64,000 nt of DNA from Methylobacterium pseudosasicola. Its GTDB lineage: Bacteria; Pseudomonadota; Alphaproteobacteria; Rhizobiales; Beijerinckiaceae. A model generated the notes under the pieces. That model worked only from the letters and a program-made list of their open reading frames with translations. It had not been told where the DNA came from and made no database searches. Both the position numbers and the translations under genes were made by a program. Positions 1 through 7,099 of the stretch are shown in pieces (the stretch's first letter is position 1; every line of letters starts with the position of its first letter). The stretch lies in NCBI RefSeq assembly GCF_900114535.1, contig NZ_FOTK01000029.1, positions 17,988 through 81,987 of the forward strand, read 5' to 3'.

Positions 1-197
1 GGACGATCCTGGCCTCCGAGGCGACCGCCGAGGAGAACCCGCTGCCGGTCGATATCAAGCAGGGCATCTGCAATCTGGGCGTGTTCGTCCTGCGCAATTG
101 CCTCGACACGATGATCGAGCCGACCCCTGAGAAGATCGCCAACCTCGTGGCGATCAACAACGAGATCGCCGCCGGCCTCCAGGGCAATCCGGGCTGA
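1..197 (+). CDS. flaF: Flagellar biosynthesis regulator FlaF, C-terminal part
   Basis: The last 64 codons of a gene that enters from the left edge; the frame begins at base 3 and stops at TGA 195-197. The visible residues end in a Cys-containing helix (ICNLGVFVLRNCLDTM) and a NNEIAAGLQGNPG tail, which I recognise as the C-terminus of FlaF, a small alphaproteobacterial protein needed for flagellin synthesis and secretion. FlbT, its usual antagonist in flagellin mRNA control, lies 18 bp downstream on the opposite strand, which supports the call. The genes are convergent here rather than co-transcribed. The start and N-terminal half lie outside the window. Confidence 0.85.
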   Translation, partial: TILASEATAEENPLPVDIKQGICNLGVFVLRNCLDTMIEPTPEKIANLVAINNEIAAGLQGNPG

Positions 198-215
198 GCC
201 GGGGAGGGGGCGCGG

Positions 216-629
216 TCAGGCGGCCGCGCCGGGCTCCGGCGGCATCGCCTGCTGGGCCAGGGCTGCGCTCTCCCACTCGACGAGCTTCCGGCCGAGCTTG
301 ATCGCCGGGTAGAACGTCCCGGATTCCACGGCCTCCGCGATGGCGGCGATCTGCGGGGCCGCCGCCGGCGCCAGTCGAATCAGCTCGGCCGCTTGCTGGA
401 AGAACAGGTCGATCCCCGAAGCCGGATCGTCGGCCAGGTAGATCACCGTCAGGGTCAGGTGGATCTGCTTGCAGGCCGTGTCGGCCTCGCTCTCCGTGAT
501 GATTTCGCTCTCGCGCAGAAACTTGCACTGGGTCTCGATCAGGAAGGTCGAGCGCCGGTCGCCGTTGCGAATCAGGGCGCCGTTGATGATGAGCCGCTCG
601 AACGGCTTGAGCTCCAGGCGAAGCGGCAT
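216..629 (-). CDS. flbT: Flagellar biosynthesis repressor FlbT
   Basis: A 137-residue protein beginning MPLRLELKPFERLIINGALIRNG, the characteristic opening of FlbT. In Caulobacter FlbT binds the 5' leader of flagellin mRNA and represses its translation until the hook is complete; FlaF opposes it. The length is normal for the family (about 130-150). The protein is basic at the N-terminus and has an alanine-rich tail (PPEPGAAA). It converges on flaF. The neighbouring flagellin structural genes are not in the window. The upstream 190 bp is shared with the divergent xylB and contains one TTAAC (675-679), too little to claim a CtrA site. Confidence 0.93.
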   Translation of the reverse strand: MPLRLELKPFERLIINGALIRNGDRRSTFLIETQCKFLRESEIITESEADTACKQIHLTLTVIYLADDPASGIDLFFQQAAELIRLAPAAAPQIAAIAEAVESGTFYPAIKLGRKLVEWESAALAQQAMPPEPGAAA

Positions 630-819
630 CGCGTGTTCCTTTCTAGAAGACGCGCCGATCTGAGTCCCAAAGCGTTAACGTTTGGACAATGGTTGCCGGC
701 CCTCGGCCTCCGGGCCGGCGATCGGGACAGGATCGTCGCGACCCGCTAAACGTCGACTCTTCGAAGAGCCTTCGCAGAGTTCGTGATTCTGCGACGCCTC
801 AGCCTTCGGAGAATTGCCA

Positions 820-1593
820 ATGTCCTCCGCTTCGACGCGTGCCATCTACCCGTCTCTTCGCGACAAGCGCATCCTGGTGACCGGGGGCGCCTCCGGTATC
901 GGCGAAGGTTTGGTCGAAGCCTTCGTCGCCCAGGGCGCCCGCGTCGCGTTCTGCGATATTGCTGACGAGCCCGCGCAATCGCTGGTGGCGCGGCTCTCCC
1001 CCGGCGCGGCGCATCCGCCGCTCTACCGGCGCTGCGACCTCACCGATGTCGAGGCGGTCCGCGCCCTGGTAGCGGAGGCGGAAACGGCACTCGGCGGCCT
1101 CGACGTGCTGGTGAACAATGCCGGCAACGACGACCGCCACAAGCTCGACGAGGTCACGCCCGCCTACTGGGACGATCGGATGGCGGTGAATCTCCGTCAC
1201 CTGTTCTTCGCCGCCCAGGCCGCGGTGCCGGCGATGCGCCGGGCTGGGGGTGGCGTGATCCTGAACTTCGGCTCGATCAGCTGGCATCTCGGGCTGAAGG
1301 ACATGCCGCTCTACCAGACCGCCAAGGCGGCGATCGAGGGGATGACCCGGGCGCTCGCCCGGGACCTCGGCCGCGACGGCATCCGGGTCTCCGCCATCGT
1401 GCCCGGCAACGTTCAGACGCCCCGCCAGGAGCGCTGGTACACCCCGGAGGGCGAAGCCGAGCTCGTCGCCTCCCAGTGCCTGGACGGCCGGATCCAGCCC
1501 TCCGACGTCGCCGCCCTGGTGCTGTTCCTGGCCTCCGACGACGCCCGCATGTGCACGGGGCACAATTACTTCATCGACGCCGGCTGGCGCTGA
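820..1593 (+). CDS. xylB: D-xylose 1-dehydrogenase, SDR family (XylB, Caulobacter type)
   Basis: A 257-residue short-chain dehydrogenase that converts D-xylose to xylonolactone with NAD+ in the Weimberg/Dahms-type oxidative pathway. It has the glycine-rich TGGASGIG at 21-28, NNAG at 99-102, and a GSIS serine plus YQTAK (Y165, K169) catalytic set. The stretch NNAGNDDRHKL and the tail CTGHNYFIDAGWR match Caulobacter XylB closely from memory. L-arabinose or another sugar remains possible as substrate. ATG 820 is preferred to TTG 814 because a GGAGA lies 7 bp upstream (808-812). It stands alone: no xylonolactonase or xylonate dehydratase is in the window. Confidence 0.85.
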   Translation: MSSASTRAIYPSLRDKRILVTGGASGIGEGLVEAFVAQGARVAFCDIADEPAQSLVARLSPGAAHPPLYRRCDLTDVEAVRALVAEAETALGGLDVLVNNAGNDDRHKLDEVTPAYWDDRMAVNLRHLFFAAQAAVPAMRRAGGGVILNFGSISWHLGLKDMPLYQTAKAAIEGMTRALARDLGRDGIRVSAIVPGNVQTPRQERWYTPEGEAELVASQCLDGRIQPSDVAALVLFLASDDARMCTGHNYFIDAGWR

Positions 1594-1615
1594 AACATGA
1601 ACTCGATTCGTGAAC

Positions 1616-2581
1616 TCACCCGCGCCGCGGTCGCGGCGTGGGGGCAGCGTTGACCCTCCGGATCGCATCGCGGGCGCGGCGGAGGAGACGGCCGTCGATC
1701 GCCGCCAGGCCGCAGCCGATCAGAGCCATGCCGAGATAGTGCCGCGGCTCGAGGCGCTCACCCAGCACCAGCGCCCCGAGCAAGATCGCCGAGACCGGGA
1801 TCAGGAAGGTGACCAGCGAGAGGTTGGTCGCCCCCGCCCGCGCCAGGATCCGGAAATACAGCACGTAGGCCAGCGCCGTGGACAGCGTCGCGATCCCGAA
1901 GACCGCACCCCAAACGGGCGCGCCGGGGATCGGCAGGGTCCAGGGCCGGTCGATCGCGAGCGCCACGGGCAGCAACACCAGCGTGGACATCGTGACCTGC
2001 CCGGCCGCCAACGCGAGCGGCGGGACGCCCAGGCCCAGGAAGCGCCGCCCGAACACGCTCGCGAAGGCATAGGACAGGGCCGCACCGAGCACGGCGAGCT
2101 GCGCCAGGAGACCGGCACTGAGCCCCGCAAGCGCGGCGGGGCCGACCATCACGGCGACGCCGCCCAAGCCCACCAGCACCCCCGCGAGCCGGTTGCCGGT
2201 CATCCGCTCGTCGGTGGTGAGCAGATGGGCGACGATGACGGTGAAGAGCGGCGTCGTGGCGTTGAGGATGGCGGCGAGGCCGGACGCGATATGGGTCTGC
2301 CCCCAGACGATGAGGCAGAAGGGCAGGACATTGTTCAGCAGGCTCATGCCGAGGCAGGCCGTCCAGATCCTGAGCCCGCGCGGCAGGCGCAGCCCGTTCA
2401 GCGGCAGGACGAGGTTCAGGATCAGCGCGGCGAGCCCGACCCGCAGGACGACCAGGGTGAGGGGCGGCAGCCCGGAGAGCGCGATGCCGGTGAAGAAGAA
2501 CGAGCCGCCCCACAGCACGGACAGGGCGAGCAGCATCGCCCATTCGGGCGCGGACATGGAGCGGTTCCCGGCGGGCGACAT
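1616..2581 (-). CDS. EamA/DMT-superfamily transporter
   Basis: A 321-residue inner-membrane protein with about ten hydrophobic segments in two repeats, the pattern of EamA (DUF6) drug/metabolite transporters. The first repeat begins APEWAMLLALSVLWGGSFFFTGIALS, with the tryptophan and glycines typical of the family; the second repeat ends LGALVLGERLEPRHYLGMALIGCGL, the conserved LGE-L-x5-G signature. Substrate cannot be told from sequence; relatives export amino acids, purines or drugs. ATG 2581 is chosen over the longer frame and over ATG 2557 because GGAGAT sits 6 bp upstream of it. It converges on xylB with a 22-bp gap. Confidence 0.85.
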   Translation of the reverse strand: MSPAGNRSMSAPEWAMLLALSVLWGGSFFFTGIALSGLPPLTLVVLRVGLAALILNLVLPLNGLRLPRGLRIWTACLGMSLLNNVLPFCLIVWGQTHIASGLAAILNATTPLFTVIVAHLLTTDERMTGNRLAGVLVGLGGVAVMVGPAALAGLSAGLLAQLAVLGAALSYAFASVFGRRFLGLGVPPLALAAGQVTMSTLVLLPVALAIDRPWTLPIPGAPVWGAVFGIATLSTALAYVLYFRILARAGATNLSLVTFLIPVSAILLGALVLGERLEPRHYLGMALIGCGLAAIDGRLLRRARDAIRRVNAAPTPRPRRG

Positions 2582-2915
2582 GGGGGATCTCCAACAGGTC
2601 GATCCGAGCCTAGGGTTCCGCATCGGGCGCAGGCAACCCGTTTCTTGCTGTTGAATTCGCCCTTTCCACGAGGCCAAGAAGTCGAATTTTGCTCAGATGA
2701 AATTGTCTTTCGCTGATGGCGGCAATCAGTGCTCCGATATTCTTTCGTGATGTCCCACATGGGGATTTTCCGGCTTCCGCCGCATCCTGAAAGACTTTGG
2801 CGCACCGGAAGCCTCGTAATCCCACTGGCTGGGCGCTTTCCGGAACTTACCGCCAAGGGGCGGGGCTGCCTGGGAAGGAGGCGGCGCTCGATAGCTGCAG
2901 ATCAGGCCGCGCCGA
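2582..2915. other. Intergenic region, no gene seen
   Basis: This 334-bp stretch lies between the start of the DMT transporter and the end of the TetR gene, both on the minus strand. It is noticeably richer in AT than its surroundings between about 2640 and 2770, so it probably carries the transporter promoter. Short frames here have no usable ribosome site and look like nothing I know. I see no tRNA, repeat or strong terminator. Confidence 0.5.
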
Positions 2916-3524
2916 TCACGCGGTTTCCAGCCCCACCAGCAGAAAACAATGCGCCACGATCTTGGGCTCGATCGCGTCTGCCTGCCCCTTTCTGGCGGCG
3001 TCGAGGATGACGCCGTGAAGGGCGTTGAACAGGAACACGGCGGTGAAGCGCGCATCCGCGATCATCCAGGCCTTCGCGGCGCCGCCATCGGTGAGCAGTT
3101 GCGCCAGATGATCGATCAGAACGTTGTCGGCCAGACCGTCCTGATTTGGGGGCGGCACGTCGGTGAAGACGATGTCGTGCAAGCGCGCGGACTCGGTATA
3201 GCCACGGCCGCAAGCCGTCACCCAGGCCGCCAGCTTCCCGCGCCAGTCCCCGTCCGGCTGTTCCTCGATTGCGGCCGCGATGGCGTCCCGCAGTCGATCG
3301 ACGAACCGCCGGCGCAAACCCTCAACCACATCCTCTTTCGCGGCGAAGTGCAGGTAGAAGCTGCCCTTCGCCACGCCCGCCCCGGTCGTGATCTGTTCGA
3401 TGGTGGTCGCGGCCACGCCCTGATCGAGGAACAGGCGCTCGGCGGCGTTTATCAGATCCTCGCGCCGTTCCTCGGGAGGCCTCGTCCGAGGCTTTGGCTT
3501 GGCGGGTTTGGGCTTGGTCGGCAC
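2916..3524 (-). CDS. TetR/AcrR-family transcriptional regulator
   Basis: A 202-residue regulator. After a lysine/proline-rich N-terminal arm (PTKPKPAKPKPRTRPP) comes the TetR DNA-binding domain: helix 1 around RREDLINAAERLF, and the helix-turn-helix TIEQITTGAGVAKGSFYLHFAAKEDV at about 41-66. The remaining 130 residues are the variable ligand and dimer domain; FLFNALHGVILDAARKG near the end is common in this family. It is divergent from an NADP-dependent oxidoreductase starting at 3737, and a perfect 17-bp inverted repeat lies between them, so it probably represses that gene and itself. The inducer is unknown. Confidence 0.9.
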   Translation of the reverse strand: MPTKPKPAKPKPRTRPPEERREDLINAAERLFLDQGVAATTIEQITTGAGVAKGSFYLHFAAKEDVVEGLRRRFVDRLRDAIAAAIEEQPDGDWRGKLAAWVTACGRGYTESARLHDIVFTDVPPPNQDGLADNVLIDHLAQLLTDGGAAKAWMIADARFTAVFLFNALHGVILDAARKGQADAIEPKIVAHCFLLVGLETA

Positions 3525-3649
3525 GAAGCGATCTCACGACGGGCTGGCATTCGGCCTCTGCCTGACCGGATATCGCCGCGATGGAAAGGGTCCGGGCGCC
3601 GCCCCGGTAGCGGCAAGGGCCACGTCGAGCAAAAGCTCGCAGATTTAAT

Positions 3650-3666
3650 TGACTGACCACCAGTCA
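3650..3666. promoter_or_regulatory. Putative TetR operator, perfect inverted repeat
   Basis: TGACTGACCACCAGTCA is a perfect 6+5+6 inverted repeat. It sits in the 212-bp divergent region, 126 bp before the TetR start and 71 bp before the oxidoreductase start. TGACTGGTNNNCAGTCA-like sites are familiar for TetR-family regulators, and no other regulator lies nearby. The assignment of this site to the adjacent TetR protein is inference. Confidence 0.75.
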
Positions 3667-3736
3667 TTTTGATAGATCCGCGCCGTCCCGGCAGCGGCCT
3701 TGCCCGCGCGCCGCAAACCCCATCCTGGAATACGCC

Positions 3737-4759
3737 ATGGACCGTACAGTGGAGCGTTGCCGCGAAGTCCGGCTCCGCGCCTATCCCGATGGGATGATCC
3801 AGCCGCGCGATCTCACCATTGCGGAGGCTGCCTTGCCCAAGGCCGGCCCGAACGATCTGGTCGTGCGCAATCGCTGGTTCCGCGTCTCCATCTCGACGCG
3901 GCTGATGGCGAACCCGGATGCACAGGCGGTCGAGGGCATTCCCTTTCCGGTACTCAAGCCCGGCGATGCGCTGGCGGATGGCGCGATCGGCGAGGTCGTG
4001 GCCTGCCCGGCCGGCAGCGGGTTCGAGGTCGGCGGGTTCGTCTCGCATCCCCTGGGCTGGCGCGACTATGCGGTCGTCGATGCCGGGAGCTGTATCGCGC
4101 TGGGCCAAGGGCCGATCGAGCCGGCCGCCTATCTCGGCCATGGCTGGACCGCCTATGCCGCCCTGACGCGCGGCATCCGCGTTAGGCCGGGCGACACGGT
4201 CTTCGTCTCGAGCGGCGCGGGGGCGATCGGGTCGATGGCCGGGCAGATCGCCCGCCGGCTCGGCGCCGCGCGGGTGATCGGCAGCACCAGCACCCAGGAC
4301 AAGGCTGACTGGATGACGACCGATCTCGGTTATGACGCGGTGATCCTGCGCAATCGAGGCTCGATCGCGGATCAGCTGAAGGCGGCGGCGCCGGACGGCG
4401 TCGACGTGTTCGTCGACATGGTCGGCGGCGCGCAGCTGACCGCCGCGGCGGGCGCCGCACGCGAGGGGGCGCGGTTCGTCCTGCTCGGCGCGCTCACCGC
4501 CGAATTGAACGTCGCGGGCGCCAGCATCGTCGCCCCGGTCGAGCTCGACTCGTTCCAGCTGATCCTCAAGGATGTCACCCTACGCGGCTACAGCGCCGAC
4601 CGGGACTACGCGGAGGCGTTCCCGGACTGGATCGCCTGGCAGCGCGAGGCGGGGCTCCATTTCGCCTGTTCGAAGGTCGTGGGGCTGGAGAACGCGCCCC
4701 GCGCCTTGCACGACGCCTGCGAAGGCCGGCTCAAGGGCCTCGTCATGGTGGAGGTGTGA
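3737..4759 (+). CDS. NADP-dependent oxidoreductase, MDR superfamily (YncB/curcumin-reductase-like)
   Basis: A 340-residue zinc-independent medium-chain reductase. The N-terminal GroES-like domain carries the NRWFRVSISTRLMAN segment typical of the prostaglandin-reductase/curcumin-reductase group, followed by LGHGWTAYAALTRGIRVRPGDTVFVSSGAGAIGSMAGQIARRLGA, the nucleotide-binding Rossmann start around residues 134-178. No catalytic-zinc Cys/His set is visible. Such enzymes reduce double bonds of enones or 2-alkenals with NADPH. It is divergent from, and probably controlled by, the TetR regulator. ATG 3737 lacks a strong ribosome site, so the exact start is moderately certain. Confidence 0.85.
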   Translation: MDRTVERCREVRLRAYPDGMIQPRDLTIAEAALPKAGPNDLVVRNRWFRVSISTRLMANPDAQAVEGIPFPVLKPGDALADGAIGEVVACPAGSGFEVGGFVSHPLGWRDYAVVDAGSCIALGQGPIEPAAYLGHGWTAYAALTRGIRVRPGDTVFVSSGAGAIGSMAGQIARRLGAARVIGSTSTQDKADWMTTDLGYDAVILRNRGSIADQLKAAAPDGVDVFVDMVGGAQLTAAAGAAREGARFVLLGALTAELNVAGASIVAPVELDSFQLILKDVTLRGYSADRDYAEAFPDWIAWQREAGLHFACSKVVGLENAPRALHDACEGRLKGLVMVEV

Positions 4760-4787
4760 CCGGCGACTTGTGCCGAGTTCGGGCCAA

Positions 4788-5486
4788 TCAGCCCTTGCTG
4801 GCCTCGTAGCGCGCCTTGTTCTCGGCGTTCGGCGGGTAGAGGCCCGGGAGCGCCGCGCCCTTGCCGACCTCCTCCATGATCCAGCCCTCGAAGCGCTCCT
4901 GCTCGGGGGCGAGTTCCATCACGGTGTCGATCAGGGCTGCTGGGATCAGTACGGCGCCGTCCTCGTCCACCACGATCACGTCGTCGGGGAACACCGCGAC
5001 GCCGCCGCAGGCGATCGGTTGCTGCCATGCCACGAAGGTCAGGCCGGCCACGGAGGGCGGGGCCGCCGCACCCTGGCACCAGACCGGTAGGCCGGTGCCC
5101 AGGACCCCGGCGACGTCACGGACAACACCGTCCGTAACCAGGGCGGCGACGCCCTTCTTGGCCATGCGGGCGCACAAGATATCGCCGAAGATCCCGGCAT
5201 CGGTGACGCCCATCGCGTCTACGACCGCGATGCAGCCGGCCGGCATCGCCTCGATCGCTGCGCGCGTTGAGGTCGGGGACGACCAAGATTCCGGGGTTGC
5301 AAGGTCCTCGCGGGCCGGGACGAAGCGCAGAGTGAAGGCCCGGCCGACGATCCGGGGCTGCCCCGGCCTCAACGGCCGCGTGCCGCGCAGCCAGACGTTG
5401 CGCAGCCCCTTCTTGAGCAGGATCGTCGTGATCGTGGCAGTGGTGACCTTCGAGAGGGTCTCGACGATCTGGGCGTCGCTCGACAT
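4788..5486 (-). CDS. RraA-family protein (HMG/CHA-aldolase-like fold)
   Basis: A 232-residue member of the RraA/4-hydroxy-4-methyl-2-oxoglutarate aldolase family. The active-site element TDGVVRD (Asp for Mg2+, Arg for substrate) and the preceding GIFGDILCARMAKKGVAALV are clear, as is the later PDDVIVVDEDGAVLIP. In this family true aldolases carry the same motif and the RNase E inhibitor RraA does too, so the enzymatic role cannot be fixed; the position away from RNase E and behind a probable GntR-type operator favours a catabolic lyase. It is monocistronic and converges on the oxidoreductase. Confidence 0.8.
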   Translation of the reverse strand: MSSDAQIVETLSKVTTATITTILLKKGLRNVWLRGTRPLRPGQPRIVGRAFTLRFVPAREDLATPESWSSPTSTRAAIEAMPAGCIAVVDAMGVTDAGIFGDILCARMAKKGVAALVTDGVVRDVAGVLGTGLPVWCQGAAAPPSVAGLTFVAWQQPIACGGVAVFPDDVIVVDEDGAVLIPAALIDTVMELAPEQERFEGWIMEEVGKGAALPGLYPPNAENKARYEASKG

Positions 5487-5535
5487 CCGCGTATCCTTCC
5501 CGGCTGGGGCGGACGGTCTCGCCCGCTGCCGAGCG

Positions 5536-5566
5536 CTGTACCCGATTGGAATCCAATCGCGTACAG
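5536..5566. promoter_or_regulatory. 31-bp near-perfect palindrome upstream of the RraA-family gene
   Basis: The core CGATTGGAATCCAATCG (5543-5559) is a perfect 8+1+8 palindrome. It is framed by CTGTAC on the left and GTACAG on the right in register with the same dyad, giving 15-base arms with a single mismatched pair (5542/5560). It starts 50 bp upstream of the RraA-family start codon, where an operator would sit. ATTGGATTCCAAT-like cores are typical of GntR/FadR-family sites, but no GntR gene is in the window. Confidence 0.7.
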
Positions 5567-5662
5567 CCCCAGGTTACTGTCCTGCTGCGTTCTCTCCGCA
5601 GGGCCGGCTTCGACGGGAAGCTTACTGCTTCAGCCGGCGATCACACGGAACCGAAGCCTGCG

Positions 5663-5893
5663 TCAGTCGCAGGTCTCCTTCTTCACGGTCTTGGAATCCC
5701 CCGTCTCGTTTTCCTTGCGCACCGTCTTGGTGACGCAGCCGTCGCCGTGATCGTGGACGGTGACGGACTTCGACTCGGTGGCCGGACGGTCGACCACCAC
5801 GGCGGGCCGGTCGCGCTCGATCACGGTGGTTTGAGCTTGGGCGGCGGCGCCGAGGCTGAGCAGGGCGGCGGCCGCGAGGAGGGTGGTGCGCAT
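5663..5893 (-). CDS. Small secreted protein, function unknown
   Basis: A 76-residue protein with a Sec signal peptide (MRTTLLAAAALLSLGAAAQA, cleavage likely after AQA) followed by a short hydrophilic, charged domain ending VKKETCD. The mature part has two cysteines (GDGCVTKT and the penultimate C), which could form a disulfide in the periplasm. ATG 5893 has a CGGAG eight bases upstream; the longer frame to 6043 has neither signal peptide nor ribosome site. I know similar short hypothetical proteins in Methylobacterium but no function. Confidence 0.6.
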   Translation of the reverse strand: MRTTLLAAAALLSLGAAAQAQTTVIERDRPAVVVDRPATESKSVTVHDHGDGCVTKTVRKENETGDSKTVKKETCD

Positions 5894-6122
5894 GCAAGGA
5901 CTCCGGGTCCGATTTCGGTCCCGAGTAACGGCGGCGCCAGCTTGAGCGTTCCGCAATTTCTGATCGTTGGACACTATGCAAAAAAGCGGGCCGAACCCGT
6001 AAGCGAACGCGGCTCGGCCCACGCGCCGTTCGGCCTGGAACACGGCCGGAGCGACGCCGTCAAAGACCTCGGGACTGCCCTTCTTTCAAGAGCGGCGGAC
6101 TACGTGCCGAGATCCGGACGGC

Positions 6123-6374
6123 TCAGCCGCCGGTCATCGGCGGGAAGAACGCGATCTCGCTGGCGCCCGCGATCTGCGCGTCCGGCTTGGCATGGGTTCG
6201 GTCGATGGCGGCGCGGACCACCCCCGGATCCTCGAAGGCGTAGGCGTATTCCTCGCCGCGCCCGCGCAGCCAGCCGACCAGATCGGTGACGGTGGCGACC
6301 TCCGGCGGCGGCGCCAGCTCTTCCTCGGCGCGGCCGATCCGCTCGCGGACCCAGGCGAAATAGACGAGCTTCAT
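6123..6374 (-). CDS. moaD: Molybdopterin synthase small subunit MoaD
   Basis: An 83-residue ubiquitin-fold sulfur carrier beginning MKLVYFAWVRERIGRAEEEL and ending in the diagnostic FFPPMTGG. The C-terminal diglycine is thiocarboxylated and donates sulfur to precursor Z together with MoaE to make molybdopterin. Gene order uvrC-pgsA-moaD is standard in alphaproteobacteria, but the usual next gene moaE is not downstream here; the following 229 bp are non-coding. Molybdenum cofactor would serve the SoxC-type sulfite dehydrogenase at 23.5 kb. Confidence 0.92.
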   Translation of the reverse strand: MKLVYFAWVRERIGRAEEELAPPPEVATVTDLVGWLRGRGEEYAYAFEDPGVVRAAIDRTHAKPDAQIAGASEIAFFPPMTGG

Positions 6375-6412
6375 CGCGTCACCGTGCCGGAAAGGGATCG
6401 CCGCCCGCGCTC

Positions 6413-7099
6413 TCAGCGCGGATCGTCGATTACGTGCTTGATCCCGGCCCTCATGTAGTCCCAGCCGGTCCAGATCGTGAGGGCGGCGGCAAGCCACAGC
6501 AGGGCGAGGCCGATCGGCTCGGTGCCGGGCAGCACCCGCTCACCCGCGGGCCCGGCCACCAGGAAGCCGATGGCGACGAGCTGCACCGTCGTCTTCCACT
6601 TGGCGATCTTGCTGACCGGCACGCCGACCTTCAACTCGGCGAGATACTCGCGCAGGCCGGAGACCAGCACCTCCCGGCACAGGATCACGATCGCCGCCCA
6701 GATCGACGAGCCGACGATGGTGTGGTCCGCGGCGAGCATCAGCAGGCAGGCCGAGACCAGCAGCTTGTCGGCGATCGGGTCGAGCATCCGGCCGAGCGCG
6801 GAACTCTGGTGGTAGGTCCGCGCGACATAGCCGTCGAGGTAATCGGTGATCGCGGCCGCCACGAACACGCCCAGCGCCGTCCAACGCGCGGTGTGCGAGT
6901 CGGGCCAGAACAGCAAGGCGACCATCACCGGCACCGCGGCGAGCCGCCCGTAGGTCAGGCAATTCGCGAGCGTCCAGGCCGGCGACCGGCGTCGGGGAAG
7001 GACGGCGTTCATCGCGGGGGTGAAATCAGAGCTTGGCCCGGGCGTCAACGTCTCGACCGCGGGCGCGGCCGAGACGGCGGGATCCTCAGGCGCCGGCAT
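6413..7099 (-). CDS. pgsA: CDP-diacylglycerol-glycerol-3-phosphate 3-phosphatidyltransferase
   Basis: A multi-pass membrane enzyme that makes phosphatidylglycerol phosphate. The CDP-alcohol phosphatidyltransferase motif DG-x2-AR-x8-G-x3-D-x3-D is complete (D89, G90, A93, R94, G103, D107, D111). The frame opens at ATG 7099, overlapping the end of uvrC by 14 bases. That gives a 29-residue proline-rich N-terminal tail, and an internal ATG at 7012 would give a more usual 199-residue protein; neither has a good ribosome site. Transcribed with uvrC upstream and moaD downstream. Confidence 0.93.
   Translation of the reverse strand: MPAPEDPAVSAAPAVETLTPGPSSDFTPAMNAVLPRRRSPAWTLANCLTYGRLAAVPVMVALLFWPDSHTARWTALGVFVAAAITDYLDGYVARTYHQSSALGRMLDPIADKLLVSACLLMLAADHTIVGSSIWAAIVILCREVLVSGLREYLAELKVGVPVSKIAKWKTTVQLVAIGFLVAGPAGERVLPGTEPIGLALLWLAAALTIWTGWDYMRAGIKHVIDDPR

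Noticed and set aside
670..690. TTAAC near flbT as a CtrA site.
   Set aside because: Only one half-site is present; the second TTAA at the right spacing is missing.
2729..3010. A 93-codon plus-strand frame between the DMT transporter and the TetR gene.
   Set aside because: It runs antisense into the TetR gene, has no ribosome site and an Arg/Pro-rich composition.
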